NCBI GenBank assembly: GCA_024405075.1
Contig: JAKSPG010000028.1
Coordinates: 1 to 11,391, forward strand
Source: Elusimicrobiaceae bacterium
GTDB taxonomy: Bacteria; Elusimicrobiota; Elusimicrobia; Elusimicrobiales; Elusimicrobiaceae
DNA length: 11,391 nt
Direction of reading: 5' to 3'
The position numbers and the translations under genes were made by a program. Below, one piece after another: positions 1-5,464 of the stretch (positions are counted from its first letter, which is position 1; each line of letters begins with the position of its first letter). The notes under the pieces were generated by a model that saw only the letters and a list, made by a program, of their open reading frames with translations, was not told where the DNA came from and did not search any database.

Positions 1-40
1 ATGGAGCGTGTATTTTAATTTTTGATTCAAGGGAGATTAT

Positions 41-700
41 ATGTCCGCTATTCGTCCGTATGCAGGCTTTTGGAAACGTACCGCTGCCTACCTAATTGAC
101 GGGGTAATTATTTCCGTGCCGATACTATTGTTGATTATCCCGCTGATTGCCCACTTGGTTCACATGGCTGGGAGTTTGGAGGGTGCCAGTGAAAGCGTCA
201 AACTTGCCTCCGAGATCCGCTCTCGGCAACTGCTGTCTCTGGCGCAACTGGTTTCTTTTATTCTGCCCATGGTATATTTCGCTTGGATGGAAAGCAGCTC
301 TAAACAAGCCACTTTAGGCAAAATGGTTTTGGGCATTAAAGTCGTAGATGCAAACGGCCAACGCATGACATTTTGGCATGCTTTTGGACGAAATGCTGCC
401 AAAATTATTTCTGGTCTTACTCTAAACATCGGTTACTTCATGGCCGGGGCTACCCGCAAAAAACAAGCCCTACACGACCAACTGGCCAGTGCCTACGTGG
501 TGGATAAAAATTTCCAACCCGGAGATGAACTGCCAGATGTGCAAACGCATTTTGGTATTTTGTGGGGTATTGTTGGGGCGATGATACTATCTATGGTTTT
601 ATTTATCGGGCTACTCGTTGGAGCAATTATATACGGCGTGCAGCACGCACCCGGGCAAGATACACCCACGCCCGCAGTGCAAACCGCCCAACATTCATAA
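41..700 (+). CDS. RDD family membrane protein (first of a tandem pair)
   Basis: A 219-residue integral membrane protein with an RDD domain, a family named for conserved Arg and Asp residues and of mostly unknown function (some members are proposed ion transporters). R13 and D20 lie in the first helix (FWKRTAAYLID), and the late L-H-D motif ends at D146. Hydrophobic segments lie at about 15-41, 65-84 and 171-200, with a weaker amphipathic one at 114-136. The short tail after residue 201 is polar and rich in Pro, Thr and Gln. ATG at 41 is preceded by a GGGAGA ribosome binding site at 31-36. Bases 1-40 hold only the end of something unidentifiable or a leader. The neighbour 37 nt downstream is a paralogue, so the two are probably co-transcribed. 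Family call is firm; the biological role is unknown. Confidence 0.88.
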   Translation: MSAIRPYAGFWKRTAAYLIDGVIISVPILLLIIPLIAHLVHMAGSLEGASESVKLASEIRSRQLLSLAQLVSFILPMVYFAWMESSSKQATLGKMVLGIKVVDANGQRMTFWHAFGRNAAKIISGLTLNIGYFMAGATRKKQALHDQLASAYVVDKNFQPGDELPDVQTHFGILWGIVGAMILSMVLFIGLLVGAIIYGVQHAPGQDTPTPAVQTAQHS

Positions 701-736
701 CACCGAATTTACAAAATTAACTATAAGGAAAACTTC

Positions 737-1603
737 ATGAACAATATTTACCCATATGCAGGTTTTTGGAAACGCGCCGCGGCGTGGTTTATAGATGGTC
801 TGGTCATCTATATGGCCTCTACGCTTGTACAACAAATAGTGACCCCGCTGTTAATCAGCCCGGATACCGCCCAAAAAATCCAACAAATGCAGGACGGGAC
901 TACCCCGTTTGACCCAAGCGTTTTTCTGTCCCTTTTACCCTTAATCATAGGGATGATCATAATCGTTACGGTATTGCCCTGGATTTACTTTGCCTGGATG
1001 GAAAGTAGTTCCAAACAAGCTACTTTGGGCAAAATGGCACTTGGCATTAAAGTAGTGGACCGGCAAGGAAACCGTTTGAGTTTCAAACGAGCATTGGGAC
1101 GTACTTTGGCAAAAATTGTTTCCAAGCTCATTTTGAACATCGGCTATTATATGGCCGGGGCTACCCGTAAAAAACAAGCCCTGCATGATAAAATGGCCGG
1201 TACCTATGTGGTAGATAACAGCTTCCAACCCGGCGACGATTTGCCGGAAGTGAAAACGCATTTTGGTATTTTGGCTACCGTTATCATCGCCGAAGCGTTA
1301 TGCATGCTGGCAGTTGTTGGATTATTTATCGGGATTATCAACTTTGCCGTACGGCAAGCCAAAGCCAACGCGGTCCCCAGAGCAGTGGCTAAATTGCAAG
1401 AACTTGCCAAAAACCATGACAAGCTTGCTACGCCGTTGCAAGAAGACGGCGCCGTATACTACCGCCACAAAGACGGTTACCGCGCTGCTTTAAACGATGC
1501 ATTTAGCAATACGCTTTTCTTGCAAAACGGCACGAACACTGTTTGCTGCGAGCAACGATTAGGCACTAATTGCGCCGCAACAAAATTACCCATTTGCGAG
1601 TAA
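737..1603 (+). CDS. RDD family membrane protein with cysteine-rich C-terminal extension
   Basis: A 288-residue paralogue of the preceding gene. It shares the start YPYAGFWKR, R13, D20, a nearly identical core from about 84 to 179 (YFAWMESSSKQATLGKM, LNIGY, ATRKKQALHD, FQPGD, THFGIL) and the L-H-D at 149-151. The loop between the first two helices and the last helix have diverged. After the final membrane helix (about 178-203) it carries about 85 extra residues that the first copy lacks. These begin FAVRQAKANAV, predicted helical, and end with four cysteines (C270, C271, C279, C287), which would suit disulfides on the outer side of the membrane. ATG at 737 follows an AAGGAA site at 727-731. 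A strong terminator begins 27 nt after the stop. Family call is firm; the tail is unassigned. Confidence 0.87.
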   Translation: MNNIYPYAGFWKRAAAWFIDGLVIYMASTLVQQIVTPLLISPDTAQKIQQMQDGTTPFDPSVFLSLLPLIIGMIIIVTVLPWIYFAWMESSSKQATLGKMALGIKVVDRQGNRLSFKRALGRTLAKIVSKLILNIGYYMAGATRKKQALHDKMAGTYVVDNSFQPGDDLPEVKTHFGILATVIIAEALCMLAVVGLFIGIINFAVRQAKANAVPRAVAKLQELAKNHDKLATPLQEDGAVYYRHKDGYRAALNDAFSNTLFLQNGTNTVCCEQRLGTNCAATKLPICE

Positions 1604-1629
1604 TTGTTTTTACACGCACCAGTAAACTA

Positions 1630-1656
1630 CCACGGGCTTCCGCCCGTGGCTTTTTT
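1630..1656 (+). terminator. Rho-independent terminator after the RDD pair
   Basis: An 8-bp perfect stem CCACGGGC (1630-1637) / GCCCGTGG (1642-1649) with a TTCC loop is followed by C and then six T (1651-1656). It is a textbook intrinsic terminator on the + strand, 27 nt after the second RDD stop codon. There is no matching T-run on the other side, so it should act only on + transcripts. Confidence 0.9.
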
Positions 1657-1670
1657 CGCTTCGCGCGTTT

Positions 1671-1763
1671 CAAATAGCTCCGCTATTTGGCCACACCAAC
1701 TACAAGAAAAATCTATGATTTTTGGTGTGGCTTCTCCTCTCCTCCATAGGCTTCCGCTTATGG
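1671..1763. repeat. Row of three intergenic inverted repeats
   Basis: Three hairpins follow the terminator directly. CAAATAGC (1671-1678) / GCTATTTG (1682-1689) has a TCC loop. CCACACCAA (1691-1699) / TTGGTGTGG (1722-1730) can hold an inner AAATC/GATTT stem. CCATAGGC (1744-1751) / GCTTATGG (1756-1763) has a TTCC loop and one G-T pair. None has a useful T-run. The apex GCTTCCGC occurs in the terminator hairpin (1636-1643) and in the last hairpin (1750-1757), and GCTCCGC occurs at 1677-1683. Together with the terminators they fill most of the otherwise empty gap 1604-1923. Function unknown: RNA 3'-end protection, a REP-like element or decayed terminators are all possible. Confidence 0.6.
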
Positions 1764-1780
1764 TTTCCCCGGGCAGTACA

Positions 1781-1813
1781 AACACCCCCGGGGATATACC
1801 CCGGGGGTGTTTT
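1781..1813. terminator. Strong hairpin between convergent operons, probably bidirectional terminator
   Basis: A 13-bp perfect stem AACACCCCCGGGG (1781-1793) / CCCCGGGGGTGTT (1799-1811) has an ATATA loop. On the + strand it ends in TGTTTTA; on the - strand it ends in TGTTTGTA. Both T-runs are short, but the stem is very GC-rich. It lies between the RDD pair and tolB, so it most likely ends tolB-operon transcripts and backs up the + strand terminator. The remaining 110 nt up to the tolB stop are AT-rich and show nothing recognisable beyond a weak 6-bp hairpin at 1838-1862. Confidence 0.65.
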
Positions 1814-1923
1814 ATGTAATGTTCGTTTACTACAAACTTACAATTAAATTTCTTCGTTGTAATACGGACCTAAATATTGGCTTTGCGCGTGCTTATAGAA
1901 GTTACCAACTGTTGTTTATTTAT

Positions 1924-3222
1924 CTAAAAACTCCAATGCGGGGTGAAGGAGTCCCCCTTAATATCCGCCAGTAAATGCGGCGCACTGCCGTCCATATCCA
2001 TAATATACAGTTGCCGTTTGCCGTTACGCGTGGTGGTAAAAGCGATAAACCGTCCGTCGGGCGACCACGTCGGGTCCTCGTTAGATCCGGCATCGGTCGT
2101 TAGGCGGCGCAGCTGCGTGCCCGTTAAATCCACCAGGAAAATATCCATCGGGTGGTACGGTGCTTCGCGCCCGGAAAATACAATCCACTCCCCGGTGGGG
2201 GACCATTGTGGGCTGTCCGACCAGTTAAAAGTTTTGGTCAGCGGACGGGTCTGTCCTGTGGCCAATTCCATCACATAAATTTGCGGATTTCCCCCCCGGT
2301 TGGATACAAACGTAATATATTTCCCGTCCGGCGAGTAAGAAGGCGAGCCATCCACAGAGGCCTTATTGGTAACGCGCTGTTTGGTGTGGTTTTCCAAATT
2401 ATAAATAAACACGCTGGGGTTGGAAGAACTGGTACTGGTAAACGCCAATGCCTTGCCGTCCGGCGATACGCCGCCGATGAGCGACAACCCGCCGCGCAAA
2501 ATAATCGGCACAATTTTTCCGGCGCGTAAATCAATAGCAAAAATATCCGGGTTGCGGTTTTTGTACGAGGTGTAGAAAATCCGCCCGTCTTTGGACCAGC
2601 GCGGCAACAGGGCAATACTCTTGTCGTTAGTCAACTTTTGCAAGTTTTCGCCGTCGTAGTCCACCATGTAAATTTCTTTATTGCGCGTGGAGTTATTGGA
2701 AAAAGCAATTTTGGTATCGGCAATGCCGCGCTTGCCGGTCAACGCTGCTACAATTTGGTCCGAGGCAATATGTGCTAAACGGCGCAAACTGTTTTTGGTA
2801 CCTTTGAATGCTTTAGCAAACACAGGCGTGCGGGTGGATAAATCGTATACGTACACTTTAATAGTGTAGTAAGAATCGGCATACGTCACACCACCGACTA
2901 ACAGATAACTGGCCTTCGCTCGCGCCCATGCTGTTAGCACCTGGCTTAATTTGGACGAATCAAACGCGGGGCCTTCTTCGTTAATATCAAAATAGCGGGC
3001 AAACAGCAAATCACCGCGCATCACCTCACGCACCAACTTGGAAGGTTCCTGGCTTAAGGGACCGTCAAATTGAAATTCCGGCAGGCCGATAGCCGGTAAA
3101 TGTTTATCCCCTACCGAAGTAATACCAATGTATACATCTGTTTTATTTTTAGCGGCAAACACCGGGAACACGGCCACGATACATACCAATATCAGCCCAA
3201 TATAAAAAATGATTTTCTTCAT
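1924..3222 (-). CDS. tolB: TolB, periplasmic beta-propeller of the Tol-Pal system
   Basis: A 432-residue periplasmic protein of normal TolB length. TolB couples the inner-membrane TolQRA motor to the outer-membrane lipoprotein Pal and helps outer-membrane constriction during division. A Sec signal peptide covers residues 1 to about 24 (MKKIIFYIG, hydrophobic core, then VFAA). The N-terminal alpha/beta domain is at about 27-160 and a six-bladed propeller at about 168-432. The propeller shows the repeated blade motif WSKDG 209, VSPDG 252, YSPDG 296, WSPTG 340, WSPDG 386 and a closing HWSF at the very C-terminus. ATG at 3222 has only a modest site (AGGG about 8 nt upstream) and lies 19 nt after cpoB, so translation may depend on its upstream neighbours. 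It is last in the pal-cpoB-tolB operon. No TolQ, TolR or TolA is in the window. Confidence 0.93.
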   Translation of the reverse strand: MKKIIFYIGLILVCIVAVFPVFAAKNKTDVYIGITSVGDKHLPAIGLPEFQFDGPLSQEPSKLVREVMRGDLLFARYFDINEEGPAFDSSKLSQVLTAWARAKASYLLVGGVTYADSYYTIKVYVYDLSTRTPVFAKAFKGTKNSLRRLAHIASDQIVAALTGKRGIADTKIAFSNNSTRNKEIYMVDYDGENLQKLTNDKSIALLPRWSKDGRIFYTSYKNRNPDIFAIDLRAGKIVPIILRGGLSLIGGVSPDGKALAFTSTSSSNPSVFIYNLENHTKQRVTNKASVDGSPSYSPDGKYITFVSNRGGNPQIYVMELATGQTRPLTKTFNWSDSPQWSPTGEWIVFSGREAPYHPMDIFLVDLTGTQLRRLTTDAGSNEDPTWSPDGRFIAFTTTRNGKRQLYIMDMDGSAPHLLADIKGDSFTPHWSF

Positions 3223-3241
3223 GCAAATCCCTGCCTGTAGG

Positions 3242-3919
3242 TTATTTTAGTTTCGTCAGCTCGGTCCGGGCCAGTTTGGCCTCGGGCGAGGTAGGAAATT
3301 CCTGCACAATGGAGGATAAATAGCGCTTGGCCTCGTCGGTTTTTCCAAGCGGGATGATGCTGCGCGCATATTTAAGCCGCGCGGCCGGTACTAATTTGCT
3401 TTTCGGAAATTTTTGCAGCAACGTCGCGTACGCTACGGCTGCGGGTTTACTCTGTTCCAATGAAGCGTAGGCATCGCCCAAGTACATATAAGCTTGGTCT
3501 ATATCTTGTGCCTGGGGGTATTTAGTAATGTAAAGCTGAAAACCTGTAGCGGCGGCTTCCAAAGACCCTTTATCCAAATGATTTTTAGCATCGGCAAACA
3601 AGTCCGAAGGGAGCACTGCGGCTTCTTTAGCAGCCGCGGGGCGATTGCCGACGGATGCGGCCAGGTCGTCTAATTTCGTGGAAAATTGAGAAAGTTGCTC
3701 ATCCATTTGCGATAAATTCTCGCTGGAAACGGATAAGTTTTGGTTAAGCTCGTCCATTTTTCCGGCCAATTCAGCTTGGTTGGCCTGCATTTGGGCGATG
3801 CTCTTGTTCAGTTCCTGCAGCTGCAACTTAAGCGTGCTCATGTCGCTTTGGCTCGCCACGCAACCGGACAAAAGGAAGCCCGAAGCGGACAGAAGAATTA
3901 CTGGTGTGATGTTTTTCAT
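3242..3919 (-). CDS. cpoB: Tol-Pal system protein CpoB/YbgF, lipoprotein version
   Basis: A 225-residue envelope protein. A lipoprotein signal ends in LLSG-C20, so the mature protein should be lipidated; Escherichia coli CpoB, by contrast, is a soluble periplasmic protein. Residues about 25-92 are a Gln/Leu/Ser-rich coiled coil (heptad-like LKLQLQELNKSI and so on), followed by a short Ala/Pro linker. Three TPR-like repeats occupy about 104-225 (LFADAKNHLDKG, AYMYLGDAY, LKYARSI), the usual CpoB order. CpoB links Tol-Pal constriction to septal peptidoglycan synthesis in the known systems. ATG at 3919 has an AAGGAG site at 3932-3937, a slightly long 12-nt spacing. It lies 27 nt after pal and 19 nt before tolB. 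The family is clear from architecture plus neighbours; the lipid anchor is predicted. Confidence 0.87.
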   Translation of the reverse strand: MKNITPVILLSASGFLLSGCVASQSDMSTLKLQLQELNKSIAQMQANQAELAGKMDELNQNLSVSSENLSQMDEQLSQFSTKLDDLAASVGNRPAAAKEAAVLPSDLFADAKNHLDKGSLEAAATGFQLYITKYPQAQDIDQAYMYLGDAYASLEQSKPAAVAYATLLQKFPKSKLVPAARLKYARSIIPLGKTDEAKRYLSSIVQEFPTSPEAKLARTELTKLK

Positions 3920-3946
3920 GTGCGTTTCGGGCTCCTTTGAAATATG

Positions 3947-4468
3947 TTATCTAACGCTTAAGAGCGTATCGGCGCGGCGGTTTTGCGCCCAGCAGGTTTG
4001 CGTCGCTTCCGTGCAGACGGGTTTTTCTTCCCCGTAGGAAACGGTTTCAATGTTGGCTGCCGGGATACCCAAGCGCACGTAGTTGGCTTTTACTTCATCG
4101 GCACGTTTTTGCCCGAGCGCGATGTTGTAGGAAATAGTGCCTCTGTCGTCGCAGTTACCTTCTACGATGATTTTATAAGAAGCAAGCGACCCGGCCGCTT
4201 TAATGGCCTGCACGTTGGCTTCCACAATTTTGCGGGCATCGGCGGTCAGCGCGAATTTATCCAACGCAAAATATACGGTACCCAAGGCAACTTCTTGCGT
4301 AGGCACAGTTTCGCTGCTTACCGTGGTTTCTTCCAACACCATTTCTTCCGTTACCGGCAAGTTAGAAGCGGTCAAATCCGCGGTGGCATTATCTTTAACA
4401 TTCTTTTTGCAGGCAGTTAAACCGGCTGCCAACGCAAAAATGAATACAACTTTTACTAGGTTTTTCAT
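3947..4468 (-). CDS. pal: Pal, peptidoglycan-associated outer-membrane lipoprotein
   Basis: A 173-residue lipoprotein that anchors the outer membrane to peptidoglycan. The signal peptide ends in GLTA-C20, a good lipobox. An acidic, Thr-rich linker runs from about 21 to 60, then an OmpA-like domain from about 63 to 173. Family motifs are VYFALDK (66-71), GNCDDRGT (104-111, the diaminopimelate-binding Asp loop), YN.ALGQ.RA (114-123, with R122) and NRRAD (163-167). C152 and C159 in the loop before NRRAD could form a disulfide, and C106 replaces the residue that is Thr in the classical GHTD version. ATG at 4468 is preceded by GGAGAG at 4472-4477. It is first gene of the operon and has its own promoter. 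Confidence 0.93.
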   Translation of the reverse strand: MKNLVKVVFIFALAAGLTACKKNVKDNATADLTASNLPVTEEMVLEETTVSSETVPTQEVALGTVYFALDKFALTADARKIVEANVQAIKAAGSLASYKIIVEGNCDDRGTISYNIALGQKRADEVKANYVRLGIPAANIETVSYGEEKPVCTEATQTCWAQNRRADTLLSVR

Positions 4469-4507
4469 TTTTCTCTCCGTGTTTAGATTTGTACATCCCT
4501 AATGGAT

Positions 4508-4537
4508 ATGTTACCAACTTTTGGGCAGAAGGGTCAA
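4508..4537 (-). promoter_or_regulatory. Predicted promoter of the pal-cpoB-tolB operon
   Basis: Read on the minus strand, TTGACC (4532-4537) matches the -35 consensus at five of six bases. After 18 nt, TAACAT (4508-4513) matches the -10 at four of six. Initiation near 4500 would give a leader of about 30 nt containing the GGAGAG ribosome binding site. It lies back to back with the pilin promoter, about 34 nt away. Confidence 0.5.
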
Positions 4538-4570
4538 CCTTTCCACATGCATTTTCTTATTAGAAATTGG

Positions 4571-4598
4571 TTGGGGAACCCCGCCTTTTTGGTATAAT
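4571..4598 (+). promoter_or_regulatory. Predicted promoter of the pilin leader/gene
   Basis: A perfect TATAAT (4593-4598) lies 16 nt after TTGGGG (4571-4576, four of six bases of the -35 consensus). Transcription would start near 4605, giving about 250 nt of untranslated leader before the pilin start codon at 4858, unusually long for a gene with an ordinary ribosome binding site. The -35 sits in a GGGGAACCCC block (4573-4582). Confidence 0.6.
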
Positions 4599-4604
4599 GG
4601 GGAA

Positions 4605-4857
4605 GACGTAGTAAAAATTAAATCTGTTTTTGGAACTGTATATAAGCATACAGAGTATCCGTAAGGATCCTTTTCCGCTCCAAGAACGGCCGATTAGGCA
4701 TCAAACAAAGGAACTTATAATCCCGTTGTTTGAGGCCCAATGCTTGCCACCGCCCGGTGACAAGTTACGGCTGTTTTGAAGTGTGACTGCGGAAAAGGCA
4801 CACGGCACGACAGCCGTTTTCATAGGCTGTTTTCCAAAAACAACAGGAGAACAGTAT
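4605..4857 (+). ncRNA. Highly structured leader RNA of the pilin-like gene, class unknown
   Basis: A non-coding stretch with dense self-complementarity. The closing stem P1, 4624-4634 with 4679-4689 (11 bp, two G-U), holds two hairpins: P2 CTGTAT 4636-4641 / ATACAG 4648-4653, and P3 ATCC 4657-4660 / GGAT 4665-4668 with a GTAA (GNRA-type) loop. P5 is TCAAACAA 4701-4708 / TTGTTTGA 4726-4733. P6 is CTTGCCACC 4743-4751 / GGTGACAAG 4756-4764 with one C-A mismatch. P7 is ACGGCTGT 4767-4774 / ACAGCCGT 4810-4817, enclosing P8 GTGTG 4781-4785 / CACAC 4799-4803. The P8 loop (4789-4798) is perfectly complementary over 10 nt to the free junction strand 4669-4678, implying a pseudoknot. I see no match to the cores of cobalamin, c-di-GMP (GEMM), TPP, T-box, 6S, tmRNA or RNase P RNAs. 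It could be a cis-regulatory leader or a separate small RNA ending at the 4810-4833 hairpin. The start is inferred from the promoter. Confidence 0.55.
4810..4833 (+). terminator. Terminator-like hairpin just before the pilin ribosome binding site (possible attenuator)
   Basis: ACAGCC (4810-4815) pairs with GGCTGT (4825-4830) across a 9-nt loop, followed directly by TTT, giving TTTT with the last stem base. The stem is short and the T-run weak, so termination would be partial. Its 5' strand is the same segment that closes the upstream P7 stem (4767-4774), so the two structures exclude each other. It lies 12 nt before the AGGAGA site. Confidence 0.4.
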
Positions 4858-5370
4858 ATGAAACAAAACATGCAAGCCTTTACGCTTATTGAGTTGTTAG
4901 TGGTTGTACTTATCATCGGCATACTTGCCGCGGTGGCCCTGCCCAAATATCAGTTTGCGGTAAAAAAAGCACGATTAGTACAAGCGTACACGGGACTACA
5001 AGCCATTCGCACCGCCAACGAGGTTTTTCATACAGCCACAGGAGCTTACACGCAGGATTTTACCTTACTGGATATAGATTTCCCCGGTGTAACCTATGCA
5101 ACCAGCGAAGGGATCCCCAACTCCATGATTAAGTTACCTAATGGGGTTCAATATCTCCTGGACATTGACGGTTATATCCGGGCTAGAATACCAAACGTTG
5201 GGGTCGACCTGGAATATCACTTCAAGAGTCGGCTGCCGGGCGGCCCGGGATTTTACTGTCGGGCTTGGTCATTCGGTACTGAAGAAGATCATAAATTATG
5301 TAAAGCCATGGGCGGAGAAAAAAGCGGCACATTAAGCGGAAGTACAACTACTTTTTACAAACTTCCCTAA
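4858..5370 (+). CDS. Type IV pilin-like protein (prepilin with class III signal)
   Basis: A 170-residue pilin or pseudopilin. The leader MKQNMQA is followed by FTLIEL, so a prepilin peptidase would cut after A7 and methylate F8. E12 is the conserved mature +5 Glu. The hydrophobic helix runs to about 28 (VVVLIIGILAAVALP), followed by the amphipathic alpha-1 continuation (YQFAVKKARLVQAYTGLQAI) and a variable C-terminal domain with C134 and C148, a likely disulfide loop. It would be inserted into the inner membrane and assembled by a type IV pilus or type II secretion-type machine encoded elsewhere. The ATG at 4858 is chosen because AGGAGA lies at 4845-4850 and the leader has normal length; an upstream GTG at 4783 would add 25 residues inside the structured leader. 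The gene stands alone between pal and gatB with its own promoter. Major versus minor pilin cannot be decided. Confidence 0.9.
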   Translation: MKQNMQAFTLIELLVVVLIIGILAAVALPKYQFAVKKARLVQAYTGLQAIRTANEVFHTATGAYTQDFTLLDIDFPGVTYATSEGIPNSMIKLPNGVQYLLDIDGYIRARIPNVGVDLEYHFKSRLPGGPGFYCRAWSFGTEEDHKLCKAMGGEKSGTLSGSTTTFYKLP

Positions 5371-5409
5371 CTTTTAGTTGCATAATTTTTTCAATTTGAG
5401 TTAAAAAAC

Positions 5410-5436
5410 ACGATACGCTCTTGGCAAGCGTATCGT
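5410..5436. terminator. Terminator between the pilin gene and gatB, best on the minus strand
   Basis: A 10-bp perfect stem ACGATACGCT (5410-5419) / AGCGTATCGT (5427-5436) has a CTTGGCA loop. On the minus strand it is followed by TGTTTTTTAA, a good T-run, making it the gatB terminator. On the plus strand only ATTTG follows, so it would be weak for the pilin transcript. Confidence 0.8.
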
Positions 5437-5464
5437 ATTTGCAAAAATTAACATCTGCCGCTGA

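Noticed and set aside
1..40. Short open frame ending in TAA at 16-18 before the first RDD gene
   Set aside because: Only five codons are visible, and no frame can be preferred. It may be the tail of an upstream gene or untranslated leader.
1604..1819. Open frame of 71 codons directly after the second RDD gene
   Set aside because: It runs through two terminator-grade hairpins and inverted repeats, has no ribosome binding site, and its translation looks random.
2152..2529. 125-codon open frame opposite tolB
   Set aside because: It is the antisense shadow of a clearly coding beta-propeller and shows no domain, start signal or ribosome binding site. The same holds for 5636-6184 opposite gatB and 9588-10049 opposite the GT4 gene.
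4573..4582. GGGGAACCCC over the pilin -35 as an operator
   Set aside because: It is not a true palindrome at its centre, the loop is too short for a hairpin, and there is no second copy to support a regulator site.
4783..4857. Upstream GTG start giving the pilin 25 more residues
   Set aside because: It lies inside the structured leader, has no ribosome binding site, and would give an abnormally long prepilin leader. ATG 4858 has AGGAGA and a normal 7-residue leader.
4605..4857. Known RNA classes for the pilin leader (GEMM c-di-GMP, cobalamin, TPP, T-box, 6S, tmRNA, RNase P)
   Set aside because: None of their conserved core sequences could be found by eye. A divergent or rare family is not excluded, since no model search was possible.
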